Shown: piece by piece, positions 6,779 to 15,272 of the stretch
How the letters are laid out: every line of letters begins with the position of its first letter
Numbering within the stretch: position 1 is the stretch's first letter
NCBI RefSeq assembly: GCF_001908725.1
Contig: NZ_CP018725.1
Location: forward strand, 4,712,001 to 4,776,000
Direction: 5' to 3'
Length of the DNA stretch: 64,000 nt
Origin: Xanthomonas vesicatoria ATCC 35937
GTDB taxonomy: Bacteria; Pseudomonadota; Gammaproteobacteria; Xanthomonadales; Xanthomonadaceae
The notes under the pieces: model-generated
The model's input: the letters and a program-made list of their open reading frames with translations, nothing else
Database searches by the model: none
Told to the model about the DNA's origin: nothing
Program-made: the position numbers and the translations under genes

Positions 6779-9178
6779 CTACTGCGGACGCAATTCCAGC
6801 ATGTAACGCGTGGCAGTGGGCAGAAAAGGTGTGGGTCGCCCATGCACCCAATCCTCGTGTCCTGCCCCCCAGAACGGCGACAGCGGGTGGCCGCTCTGAC
6901 CGCCGGGCATGTGCACGATGCCGTCCTGTTCGTGGCCAGGCGACACCACCATGCGTTCGGAGGCGCCGAAGGCCGGGCCCTGCACGCGCGGCATATCGCG
7001 GTCGCCTGGGAGTTGGTCGGCGGGCATGCATAGCCAGCGTTTGGCGAAATCGGGCAGTGCGCGGGCGATCGGGTGGCAGATGGCGGCGGTATTGCGCTCG
7101 CCCCAGGTGCGCGTGTCCAGTGGCTGGCCTGGGTCTGCCTGTGCAGCTAGCTCGGCCTGCGCACTGCTTGCGGCATCGCTCAGCAACTGCTCCCAGCTCG
7201 CAAATGTGGGTGGCAGCAAGTTGGCGGGGCGCTGCTGCAAGAGCGGCCAGACGATGCCTTCCAGCTGCGCGCGGCGCGGTGCCAGGAACTGCTCGCCCAA
7301 CGCGGCTTGGGCCGGCGCCAGCAGGCCAGCTTCTACTTTATCGATGGTCTTGCTACGGAACTCGCGCACGATGCGGTAGCTGGCCGAGGTGGTGGATGCA
7401 TGGCCATCCCACTGGCGCGTTGCCTGTTCGATCTGCTGCAACGCCGGGTCCTTGCTGTGCTCGACCACCCCGCGCAGGAGCTGCCACCACCGCGTCAACA
7501 ACAGCGCGCGATCGTCCAGCTGGATCGCCAACAGATCGCGCTCGTTGAAGCGCTGCTTCGCGAACAGGTCGTCGCGGATCTGCTGCGCACGCGCGCCGAG
7601 GTCGTAGCCGGCGTTGCCGAGCGTGGCCAGCTGCTGCGTATCGACCACGCGGCTATTGGCCGTCCATAGCCGATGCGAGGACGGGTCAATCAACGCCGGC
7701 GCCGCGTCGCTGCGCACCGGCCATGGCGTGCAGCCGGACGCTTGCGGGTCCCTCTGGGCAGGGGGCGATGCCGATGGCGGTGCAGCGGTCGCAAGTTCGG
7801 CAATGCCGGTGGGGCCGCACCCGGGATTGCGTGCCGGGCGCGCGCCGATCAGCCGCCAGGCGATGCGCCCGCTGCGATCGGCGAGCAACAGGTTTTGAGC
7901 CGGAATGCCCGAGCGGTCGGCGACCTCGAATGCGCTCTGCAGGTCGCGTGCGCTGCTCATCTGTGCGAAGTCCAGGCGGATCGCGCCCGGCAGCTGCGCG
8001 GCCCAGCGCAGCGCCAGGAGGCTGCCATCCGGGTTTTCATGCAGGATCGGCCCCCAAGCCGCCTCGCGCACATCCAGGCGCACTGGCGCAGCGCCCGCGA
8101 CACGAATCGTTTCGACATGCGTGGTCAGCGCCTGTGGATGACCCGGCGTGGCAGCGGGAATCCGCGCAAAGTCGGCGGTGTCGATATAGCTGTTGGTGAA
8201 CGCCCAGGCCACGTGGCCATTGCTGCCGACCACGACCGCGGGCAGGCCGGGCAGGGTGAAGCCGGTGACGTCCACCTTGCCCCCTGCCGCAGCGGTGTCG
8301 GGGTAGCGCAGCCGCGCGCGGAACCAGATGTTGGGTGCGCGCAGCCCCAGATGCATGTCGTCGGCGACGATGGCGCGGCCGTCGGCGGTGAGGCTGCCAT
8401 CCACCGCAAAATTGTTGCTGCCCGGCGTGGGTTGCTCGGCAGGTGGCGCCGCGGGTGGATGCGGCAGGCGACGCAGATCCAGCGCAGCCGCATCGGGCAA
8501 CACGGCATTGCCGTGCGCCGGGCCGAACAGCGGCGCGTCCCAGCTGGAGCCTTGATGGTCGAGCAGCGCCGCCAGGGCGGGCGGCACCACGGCGCGGATG
8601 CGCGCGGCGGCCAGTTCGGTCTGGTTGTCGCTGTCCTGCAGGTCTGCGTACATCGCCAGGCCGGTGAGGATGGAGTCGTCCAGCGTCCAGGCGCGCGGGG
8701 TCTGGCGCAGCAGCAAATAGGGCCAGGGCCGCACCGGCAGCGCGGCCAGCCCGGCATTCACGCCGTCGGTGTAGGCCTGCAGGGCAGCGCGCTGGCTGCC
8801 GGCGGCGGTATCCAGGTTGGCATGCACGCGTGCGCGCAGCCGATGCACGCGATTGCGCTTGTCCAGGTCCATCGCCTTGGGGCCGAACAGGTCGGATAAT
8901 TCGCCGGCAGGCGCGCGGCGCATCAAATCCATCTCGAAATAGCGGTCTTGCGCATGCACGTAGCCGAGCGCGCGCATCGCATCGGTCTGGCTTTTCGCAT
9001 CGATGGTGACCACGCCGTTGTGGTCGCGCTGCACGCTGACGGCAGCGGCCAGGCCACTCAACCGCGTGTCGCCATCCAACTGCGCCAGGCTGCCGCGCAG
9101 CAGCAGATACAGCGTCAGGCCGGCGGCGAGCACCAGCACCACAGTTGCCAGCATCAGCCGGGCCAGCCATTTGCGCAT
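6779..9178 (-). CDS. Penicillin acylase family protein (Ntn hydrolase), membrane anchored
   Basis: This 799-residue protein belongs to the penicillin amidase / acyl-homoserine lactone acylase family (peptidase S45), whose precursors self-cleave to expose a catalytic serine. The motif PTPGSNNFAVDG places the new N-terminal Ser at residue 254, with alpha chain upstream and beta chain downstream. Downstream DDMHLGLRAPNIWF is the conserved substrate-side motif. The N terminus has one hydrophobic segment (about 7-28) that may be an uncleaved anchor or signal peptide. Substrates in this family range from beta-lactams to N-acyl amino acids and quorum signals, and sequence alone does not settle which applies. 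The gene stands alone; an upstream gap of about 250 bases separates it from divergent bfr. Confidence 0.92.
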   Translation of the reverse strand: MRKWLARLMLATVVLVLAAGLTLYLLLRGSLAQLDGDTRLSGLAAAVSVQRDHNGVVTIDAKSQTDAMRALGYVHAQDRYFEMDLMRRAPAGELSDLFGPKAMDLDKRNRVHRLRARVHANLDTAAGSQRAALQAYTDGVNAGLAALPVRPWPYLLLRQTPRAWTLDDSILTGLAMYADLQDSDNQTELAAARIRAVVPPALAALLDHQGSSWDAPLFGPAHGNAVLPDAAALDLRRLPHPPAAPPAEQPTPGSNNFAVDGSLTADGRAIVADDMHLGLRAPNIWFRARLRYPDTAAAGGKVDVTGFTLPGLPAVVVGSNGHVAWAFTNSYIDTADFARIPAATPGHPQALTTHVETIRVAGAAPVRLDVREAAWGPILHENPDGSLLALRWAAQLPGAIRLDFAQMSSARDLQSAFEVADRSGIPAQNLLLADRSGRIAWRLIGARPARNPGCGPTGIAELATAAPPSASPPAQRDPQASGCTPWPVRSDAAPALIDPSSHRLWTANSRVVDTQQLATLGNAGYDLGARAQQIRDDLFAKQRFNERDLLAIQLDDRALLLTRWWQLLRGVVEHSKDPALQQIEQATRQWDGHASTTSASYRIVREFRSKTIDKVEAGLLAPAQAALGEQFLAPRRAQLEGIVWPLLQQRPANLLPPTFASWEQLLSDAASSAQAELAAQADPGQPLDTRTWGERNTAAICHPIARALPDFAKRWLCMPADQLPGDRDMPRVQGPAFGASERMVVSPGHEQDGIVHMPGGQSGHPLSPFWGAGHEDWVHGRPTPFLPTATRYMLELRPQ

Positions 9179-9435
9179 CGTCGATTCCTTGGAGCGTGGT
9201 GCGTGGGTGGCCTACAGACCGGGGCAAGCACGAGCAGCGGCACCGACGCGTCAGGCGCGGTGCCTGCCGATCCCGCACGCTTGCCGCTGCGCGGTGCTGG
9301 TATCGGCGGTTTCAGTGTGGCTGCGGATGATGACCGCGAGGGGTCTGGCCGCAAGCGCAACTGAAAGTGATTCCGATTAGATCATTGCCCGCCGGCTTAG
9401 TGCACCATGCGCGCATTGCGTCGCTGGAGCACACC

Positions 9436-9921
9436 ATGAAAGGCCATCCCGAAGTCGTCGATTACCTCAAGCAGCTGCTACGCGGCGAACTGGCGGCACG
9501 CGATCAGTACTTCCTGCATTCGCGCCGTTACGAGGATCAGGGCCTGATGGCGCTGTACGAGCGCATCAACCACGAGATGCAGGAAGAAACCGAGCATGCC
9601 GATGCGTTGCTGCGGCGCATCCTGTTCCTGGAAGGCGACCCGGATATGCGTCCGGCCGAGTTTGCACCAGGCAAGACGGTGGTCGAGATGCTGGAGCGCG
9701 ATCTGGTAGTGGAATACGAAGTACGCGCGGCGCTCGCTGCCGGCATGAAGCTGTGCGAAGAGCACGGCGATTACGTCAGCCGCGACATGCTGCTCAAGCA
9801 ACTGCAGGACACCGAAGAAGACCATGCCTGGTGGCTGGAGCAGCAGCTCGGCTTGATCAAGCGGATCGGCCTGGAGCTGTACCAGACCTCGAAGATCGAC
9901 AAGGGCCACGTCGCCGGTTGA
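9436..9921 (+). CDS. bfr: Bacterioferritin-type ferritin, haem-ligand Met replaced
   Basis: The 161-residue protein matches bacterioferritin in length and in the start [15 protein letters not shown]. The dinuclear ferroxidase ligands are all visible: Glu18, Glu51, His54, Glu93, Glu127 and His130. It therefore should oxidise and store iron in a 24-mer shell. The residue equivalent to Met52, which binds haem between subunits in E. coli Bfr, is Thr52 here (EETEHAD). Met48 is one turn away. The subunit may thus be haem-free, like non-haem FtnA/Bfr subunits that pair with a haem-binding partner elsewhere. Start ATG 9436 was chosen by family alignment; GGAG at 9426-9429 precedes it. A terminator follows at 10078-10101. 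Confidence 0.93.
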   Translation: MKGHPEVVDYLKQLLRGELAARDQYFLHSRRYEDQGLMALYERINHEMQEETEHADALLRRILFLEGDPDMRPAEFAPGKTVVEMLERDLVVEYEVRAALAAGMKLCEEHGDYVSRDMLLKQLQDTEEDHAWWLEQQLGLIKRIGLELYQTSKIDKGHVAG

Positions 9922-10077
9922 GTGCAGGATTGCTGGACTGGCGTGCGGTGCAAGACTGCACGCTGGTGGCTGAGGCCGCCATGAGATGTGTGCCTTGAGG
10001 CCCGCACCCGCGGATTGCATTGGCTTACCTCGAAGTGCCGAGCGTCGTGGTTACGCCATGGCTCAACCGCTGCAGAT

Positions 10078-10101
10078 CGCCGGCTCGATGCCGGCGTTTT
10101 T
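10078..10101 (+). terminator. Intrinsic terminator downstream of bfr
   Basis: CGCCGGC (10078-10084) pairs with GCCGGCG (10090-10096) around a 5-nt loop, followed by five T residues. It ends the bfr transcript about 160 bases after the stop codon. Confidence 0.7.
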
Positions 10102-10153
10102 CATTGCGTTTTCCTGGCGCCAGGCTGACATGACAGAACGGGTCTCGACACAG

Positions 10154-10810
10154 TCAGCGACGTTGCAGGCGATACACCACGGTCGATAGCGCGGTGACGC
10201 CCTCGGCCCGGAAGCGTGGTTCCTGATCCAGGATGTCGCGCTGTTCCAACTGCTGCACCTGCCATTGCGCCTGAAACAGCGCCTGCACTTGCGCAGCATC
10301 CACCGCAAAAGGCGGGCCGGCCTTTTCGGCTTGCGGATACTCCAGTGTGATCAGCAGCCCACGACACGTTGCAGGCAAGCGCGCATAGGTGGTTTCCAGA
10401 TACCGCCGGCGCAGGTCCGCCGGCAGGGCCACCAGCGCGGCGCGGTCGTAGACCGCCTTGCACTCGGCCAACACCTGCGCGTCCAGCGCGAAGGCATCGC
10501 CGCAGATGATCTCGATCGGGCCGGCGACGAAATGTTCCCCAGCACGGCTGGTGTGGCGCTGCGGTTGCAGGTTGGCGTCATCGAAAAACTGCGTCACCGC
10601 CAGCGGCGAGAGTTCCACGCCCAGGACACGATGGCCTTGGGCAGCCAGCCAATGCATATCCAGCGTCTTACCGCAGAGCGGCACCAACACGCGTGCGGCG
10701 CTTGGCAGCTGCAGTGCAGGCCAATGCTTCTGCAGCAGGGGCATCACCTCGTCCTGATGAAAGCCGGTCTGTCCGTCCTGCCAGCGTTGTAGCCAGAAGT
10801 CTGTGTCCAT
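10154..10810 (-). CDS. tpm: Thiopurine S-methyltransferase
   Basis: The 218-residue protein begins MDTDFWLQRWQDGQTGFH, the diagnostic N terminus of the bacterial TPMT family, which methylates thiopurines and also tellurite or selenite oxyanions using S-adenosylmethionine. The SAM-binding core includes RVLVPLCGKTLDMHWLA and VLGVELSPLAV, followed by ICGDAFAL and VYDRAALVALP. An in-frame Met 21 bases upstream exists, but family alignment supports 10810. The frame closes near the convergent bfr terminator. The physiological substrate in plant-associated bacteria is unclear. Confidence 0.93.
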   Translation of the reverse strand: MDTDFWLQRWQDGQTGFHQDEVMPLLQKHWPALQLPSAARVLVPLCGKTLDMHWLAAQGHRVLGVELSPLAVTQFFDDANLQPQRHTSRAGEHFVAGPIEIICGDAFALDAQVLAECKAVYDRAALVALPADLRRRYLETTYARLPATCRGLLITLEYPQAEKAGPPFAVDAAQVQALFQAQWQVQQLEQRDILDQEPRFRAEGVTALSTVVYRLQRR

Positions 10811-11064
10811 GGTCTCGTCGTGTTGGTGCAACGCGGTGCGGCATCGCGCTTACGAAAAAATCGCGCCATGTGCGCAGCGTGGCAGGGTGGCTCAGCGTTG
10901 CGGGTGATGGAGTTCGTTTCGCAGCCAAGCGCATCAATCAAATCGCCAGCTGCGCGGTTGCATGCAAGGAGGAGGGCCCACTAAACCATGGCCGGTGCTT
11001 TAGCCCAGACGCTACAGCAATTGCTGGACTCAAGCCGCGCCATTGACGGACGTGACTGGGCGAT

Positions 11065-11304
11065 TCAACTGCCTGGCAGACGTGCGATGAGCAGCAGTCC
11101 CTCTGCATCGGCAGAGACCTGATCGTAATGAACCAGGCCACCAAAATCCGTGTCGACCATGATGCCGTGGCCAAGATAGCTCCAGCTCTCATGGCCCGGA
11201 AGATCATCGGCCGTGTCCATGCAGGCGACGACCTTCCCCCGGTATTGCCCGTCGATCTCGATGAGATCACCGGCTTTTGATTCTTGACGACCCGCGTACA
11301 GCAT
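11065..11304 (-). CDS. Small conserved-looking hypothetical protein (79 aa)
   Basis: I do not recognise a named domain. The protein is short, acidic and soluble, with no signal or membrane segment. It begins MLYAGRQESKAGDLIEIDG and later has GKVVACMDTAD, SWSYLGHGIMVDTDFGGL and VHYDQ. This layout resembles a family of 70-80 residue bacterial proteins of unknown function that I recall from many proteobacteria. GGAGG lies four bases before the ATG at 11304, which favours this start over an upstream GTG at 11325. It lies between tpm and parC, all on the minus strand. Confidence 0.6.
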   Translation of the reverse strand: MLYAGRQESKAGDLIEIDGQYRGKVVACMDTADDLPGHESWSYLGHGIMVDTDFGGLVHYDQVSADAEGLLLIARLPGS

Positions 11305-11418
11305 TGAACCTCCCAGCCAATACACCGCAACGCGGTGCGTTGGTGATTGATCGCGATGGAAGATCCCGTCCTCCTAGCTTCCGCCGCGCTTCGGTGAAAC
11401 GCGGTGGCGACAAGGCCG

Positions 11419-11485
11419 GTCGCGTCGCCGCGCGCCGATCGGATGACAGGCCATTACTGCACTTCCAGGCCGTCCACCTTCTGCC
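11419..11485. repeat. Partial duplicate of the parC 3' end
   Basis: Bases 11456-11485 are an exact 30-nt copy of 11556-11585, the last codons of parC, shifted by exactly 100 bases. The flank at 11419-11436 also matches 11519-11536 with 16 of 18 bases identical. The copy still encodes the final residues QKVDGLEVQ on the minus strand but ends in TAA rather than TGA. It is a relic of a local tandem duplication. Confidence 0.8.
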
Positions 11486-11553
11486 GCGCCTCAGCAGCCT
11501 GAGGCGATAGCAATGTCAGTCGCGCCGCTGCGCGCCAGACGAGTGAATCACCG

Positions 11554-13797
11554 TCACTGCACTTCCAGGCCGTCCACCTTCTGCCACCCGCGCGGCAACA
11601 ACGATCCACGGCTCGCACGTGCGCCCACATACGTGTCCAGATCCTTGAACGACAGGCTCATGGTGCGCGCGCCGCTGCGCACCAGCAGCGTGTTGCCCGG
11701 TGCCACCGCGACCACCGCCACCACGCGTTCGGTGCCGAGCTTGGCCTTGGGGATCTCGATGATCTTGTTGCCTTTGCCCTTGTCCAGCTCGGGCACATCG
11801 GTGGCCGGCACCGCCAGCAGGTTGCCGGCGCTGGTGACCGCGACGATGCGGTCGGTCTGCGGGTTGCTTACCTGCGCGGGACTCAACACGTGCGAGCCGG
11901 CGGTCAGGTTGAGCATGGCCTTGCCGGCCTTGTTGCGGCCGGTGAGATTTTCGAAGCGGGTCACGAAGCCATAGCCGTGCGAGGACGCCAGCACGAAGCG
12001 GGTCGCGTTGTCGGCGCTGGCCATGACCTGGAACGACGCACCCGAGCCGGGCGAGAAGCGTCCGGTCAAGGGTTCGCCGTTGCCGCGCGCCGAGGGCAGG
12101 GTGTGCACGGCGGTGGAGTAGGCGCGGCCCTCCGAATCCAGGAACGCCACCTGATGCGTGCTACGGCTACGCACCGCAGCCAGCAGGCTGTCGCCGTCGC
12201 GATACGACATGCCGGCCGGATCGACCTCGTGGCCCTTGGCCGCGCGCACCCAACCCTTTTCCGACAACACCACGGTCATCGGTTCGCTGGCGACCATCTC
12301 GGTCTCGTCGATGGCCTGCGCGGCGCCACGCTGCACCAGCGGCGAGCGACGCGCATCGCCGAACTTCTTGGCGTCGGCGGTGAGCTCATCCTTGATCAGC
12401 TTCTTCAGCTTGGTCTTGCTTTCCAGGATCGCCATGATCTGCGCGCGTTCCTTGGCCAGCGCTTCCTGCTCGCCACGGATCTTCATTTCTTCCAGGCGCG
12501 CCAACTGACGCAGCTTGGTTTCCAGAATGTATTCGGCCTGTTCCTCGCTGAGCGCGAAACGGGAGATCAATACCGGCTTGGGTTCGTCTTCGCTGCGGAC
12601 GATGCGGATCACTTCGTCCAGATTGAGGAAGGCGATCAACAGGCCTTCCAGCAGGTGCAGGCGACGCTCGACCTTCTGCAGGCGATGGTTGAGGCGGCGG
12701 GTGACGGTGTCGCTGCGGAAGGTCAGCCATTCGCTCAACAGCTGGCGCAGGTTCTTGACCTGCGGCCGGCCGTCCAGGCCGATCACGTTGAGGTTGACGC
12801 GGTAGCTGCGTTCCAGGTCGGTGGTGACGAACAGGTGGCCCATCAACTGCTCGGCATCCACGCGATTGGAGCGCGGCACCAGCACCACTCGCACCGGGCT
12901 GGTGTGGTCGGACTCGTCGCGGATGTCTTCCAGCCAAGGCAGCTTCTTGGCGCGCATCTGCTGGGCGATCTGCTCGATCACCTTGGACGGCGACACCTGG
13001 TACGGCAACGCGTCGATGACGATGTTGGCGTGTTCTTTTTTATAGGTGGCACGTGCGCGCACGCTGCCATGGCCGGTCTCGTAGATGTTGCGCAGGTCGG
13101 CGGCCGGGGTGATGATTTCCGCGGTGGTCGGGTAGTCCGGGCCCAGCACGTGCTCGCACAGCTCGGCGACCGTGGCATCGGGGTTGTCGAGCAGGCGCAG
13201 CAGCGCGCTGACGATCTCGTTGAGGTTGTGCGGCGGCACGTCGGTCGCCATGCCGACCGCGATGCCGGTGGTGCCGTTGAGCAACAGGTGCGGCAGGCGC
13301 GCCGGCAACCAGGTGGGTTCTTCCAGGGTGCCGTCGAAGTTGGCCGCCCAGTCGGTGGTGCCCTGGCTGATTTCGCCCAGCAGCACTTCGGCGATCGGGG
13401 TCAGCTTGGATTCGGTGTAGCGCATCGCCGCAAACGACTTGGGGTCGTCGGTGGAGCCGAAGTTGCCCTGGCCTTCGATCAGCGGATAGCGGTACGAGAA
13501 CGGCTGCGCCATCAGCACCAGCGCTTCGTAGCAGGCGCTGTCGCCGTGCGGATGGTACTTGCCGATGACATCTCCCACGGTGCGCGCGGATTTCTTCGGC
13601 TTGGCGGCGGCGTTCAGGCCGAGCTCGCTCATCGCGAAGATGATGCGGCGCTGCACCGGTTTCAGGCCATCGCCCAGGAACGGCAGGGCGCGGTCGAGCA
13701 CCACGTACATCGAATAGTCGAGATAGGCGCGTTCGGCGTACTCGCGCAGCGGCAGCTGCTCGAAGCCGTGGAAGGTGGGGCGGGTCAGATCGGTCAT
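11554..13797 (-). CDS. parC: DNA topoisomerase IV subunit A
   Basis: The 747-residue protein is the breakage-reunion subunit of topoisomerase IV, which decatenates daughter chromosomes with ParE. The catalytic Tyr is Tyr127 in [10 protein letters not shown], preceded by the [10 protein letters not shown] stretch. The quinolone-resistance region reads [13 protein letters not shown], with Ser87 and Glu91 equivalent to E. coli Ser80 and Glu84, so the sensitive residues are present. The N-terminal winged-helix/tower domain is followed by a coiled-coil (about 350-480) and a C-terminal beta-pinwheel with degenerate repeats. Length matches E. coli ParC (752). The 3' end is partly duplicated 100 bases downstream. 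Confidence 0.97.
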   Translation of the reverse strand: MTDLTRPTFHGFEQLPLREYAERAYLDYSMYVVLDRALPFLGDGLKPVQRRIIFAMSELGLNAAAKPKKSARTVGDVIGKYHPHGDSACYEALVLMAQPFSYRYPLIEGQGNFGSTDDPKSFAAMRYTESKLTPIAEVLLGEISQGTTDWAANFDGTLEEPTWLPARLPHLLLNGTTGIAVGMATDVPPHNLNEIVSALLRLLDNPDATVAELCEHVLGPDYPTTAEIITPAADLRNIYETGHGSVRARATYKKEHANIVIDALPYQVSPSKVIEQIAQQMRAKKLPWLEDIRDESDHTSPVRVVLVPRSNRVDAEQLMGHLFVTTDLERSYRVNLNVIGLDGRPQVKNLRQLLSEWLTFRSDTVTRRLNHRLQKVERRLHLLEGLLIAFLNLDEVIRIVRSEDEPKPVLISRFALSEEQAEYILETKLRQLARLEEMKIRGEQEALAKERAQIMAILESKTKLKKLIKDELTADAKKFGDARRSPLVQRGAAQAIDETEMVASEPMTVVLSEKGWVRAAKGHEVDPAGMSYRDGDSLLAAVRSRSTHQVAFLDSEGRAYSTAVHTLPSARGNGEPLTGRFSPGSGASFQVMASADNATRFVLASSHGYGFVTRFENLTGRNKAGKAMLNLTAGSHVLSPAQVSNPQTDRIVAVTSAGNLLAVPATDVPELDKGKGNKIIEIPKAKLGTERVVAVVAVAPGNTLLVRSGARTMSLSFKDLDTYVGARASRGSLLPRGWQKVDGLEVQ

Positions 13798-13857
13798 GTA
13801 AAGCCAGGTCCTGCGAAAGAAGAACCCGCACCAGCGCGCGGACTCGAAGAGCGCCGA

Positions 13858-14709
13858 TTATCCGGATGCGGCGGGGGATGCCAAGCCGCGTGCGTGGCCG
13901 GCCGCCAGATAACGGGTGGGCGGGGCGCCGAAATGGCGGTGAAACACACTGACGAAGGCACTGGGGCTGCTATAGCCGAGCTGGTCGGCGACAGCAGCCA
14001 CCGCGCTGCCCTGGCTGAGCCGGCGCAGGCCCTCGGCCAGCCGTGCCTGCTGCCGCCATTGCGCAAAACTCAAACCGGTCTCGTCGCGAAAATGCCGGCT
14101 CAGGCTGCGCGGCGATAGTCCACCCCAGTCTGCCCAGTCTTCCAGCGAGCGCGGATCGGCAGGGGTCTCGAGCAGCTGGCGGGCGATACGCAGCAGGCGA
14201 CGATCGACCGGCATCGGCAAGTGCAGGTGGTCGATCTGGACCTGGCAGAGCTCGTCCAGCAGCACCGCGGCCAGTCGTTGCTGGGCGGTGTCCAGCGGCT
14301 GGTCGAGTGGCCAGCCGGCGGCGCGCATGATCGCTTCGCGGGCCAGCCCGGTCAGCCGGATCACCCCACCTTGCGCGGGTAGGGCGGCGCAGGCGTCCGG
14401 CCGCACTACCACGCCCCAGCCGCGCATCGGGCCGGCCAGCTCAACGGTGTGCTGCTGGCCGGGCGGCATCCAGCCGGCGCAGCCCGGCGGCAGCGACAGC
14501 GTGCCCTGTTCGGTATGCACGGTCAGCACGCCTTGCTCGACAAACATCAGCTGCCCGCGCACATGCGCGTGCCAGGCGGTTTCCGGCGCCCACACCGCGC
14601 GCAGGTCTGCCAGGAAGGCGATCAGCAGCGGGCCGTCGGCCCATTCGAAGCTGCCGCGCACACCGGGCGGTAGCGCGTCCACCGTCGTTGGCGGGTTTTC
14701 GATAGTCAT
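13858..14709 (-). CDS. AraC-family transcriptional regulator with cupin-like N domain
   Basis: The 283-residue protein has a cupin-like ligand domain at the N terminus (about 20-110, with WHAHVRGQLMFVEQGVL and PPGQQHTVEL) and two C-terminal helix-turn-helix motifs (about 170-270, with LSPRSLSRHFRDETGLSF and VADQLGYSSPSAFVSVFHR). This matches the AraC subfamily that often controls efflux or detoxification genes. It is divergent from the marR-efflux operon across 113 bases, so the two may share a control region. The inducer is unknown. Confidence 0.9.
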   Translation of the reverse strand: MTIENPPTTVDALPPGVRGSFEWADGPLLIAFLADLRAVWAPETAWHAHVRGQLMFVEQGVLTVHTEQGTLSLPPGCAGWMPPGQQHTVELAGPMRGWGVVVRPDACAALPAQGGVIRLTGLAREAIMRAAGWPLDQPLDTAQQRLAAVLLDELCQVQIDHLHLPMPVDRRLLRIARQLLETPADPRSLEDWADWGGLSPRSLSRHFRDETGLSFAQWRQQARLAEGLRRLSQGSAVAAVADQLGYSSPSAFVSVFHRHFGAPPTRYLAAGHARGLASPAASG

Positions 14710-14782
14710 TGGCCTGATTGTATTACCGGGCCAGCCAGGGCGGCGCGTATGGTGGCGATCCTTGCGGGCGGTTTAATCCCGG

Positions 14783-14810
14783 TTGAGATATTTGCGTTGA
14801 CAAATATATT
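14783..14810 (+). promoter_or_regulatory. Promoter with embedded palindromic MarR operator
   Basis: ATATTTG-cgttga-CAAATAT at 14788-14807 is a perfect 7-bp inverted repeat with a 6-bp spacer. It lies between a -35-like TTGAGA (14783-14788) and a -10-like TATATT (14805-14810) spaced 16 bp. A repressor bound there would block RNA polymerase. The first gene downstream encodes a MarR protein, so autoregulation of the efflux operon is likely. Confidence 0.65.
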
Positions 14811-14822
14811 TTTCGGAAGAAA

Positions 14823-15272
14823 ATGTGCGGCATGAATTCATCGTCCACCGCGCCGCCGTCGTTCGGATTGTTGTTGCGCCAGGTGCGCGACGCGCTGATG
14901 CGCCAGCTCGATGCCGAGATGAAGGGCGAGCTGCCCGACTTCGGGTTCAGCCACTACGTCGGTCTGAAGATCCTGGCCGTGCGGTCGCCCTGCACGGCCA
15001 ACGAACTGGCGCAGGCGCTGGACCAGACCCCGAGCGCGGTGACCCGCCTGCTCGACAAGCTCGAAGCACTGGGCGCGGTGCGGCGCGAGCCGCATGCCCA
15101 GGACCGGCGCGCGCTGCAGATCGTCATGACCGAGCAGGGCGTGGCGCTTTGGGAACGGCTGCGCCTGCGCGGGGAACGTGCGATCGAGCATGGCCTGCGC
15201 GACCTGGATGCCCCTGAGCGCGAGCAACTCACCTCCCTTCTTATCCGTGTCCGCGATGCACTCAACTCATGA
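14823..15272 (+). CDS. MarR-family repressor of the adjacent efflux operon
   Basis: The 149-residue protein is a MarR-type winged-helix dimer. The recognition region reads TANELAQALDQTPSAVTRLLDKLEALGAVRREPHAQDRRALQI, in pieces matching the canonical helix and wing with the DRR tip. It heads an operon with an outer-membrane factor, a membrane-fusion protein and an MFS pump, the same logic as E. coli emrRAB. Its stop codon overlaps the next start as ATGA. The predicted promoter leaves only about 6 bases before ATG 14823, so initiation may be leaderless or may use the second ATG at 14832. Confidence 0.92.
   Translation: MCGMNSSSTAPPSFGLLLRQVRDALMRQLDAEMKGELPDFGFSHYVGLKILAVRSPCTANELAQALDQTPSAVTRLLDKLEALGAVRREPHAQDRRALQIVMTEQGVALWERLRLRGERAIEHGLRDLDAPEREQLTSLLIRVRDALNS

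Noticed and set aside
11890..14118. Long plus-strand frame (742 codons) opposite parC and the AraC gene
   Set aside because: It spans two real genes and their gap on the other strand, and its product is a His/Gln/Ala-rich antisense translation.
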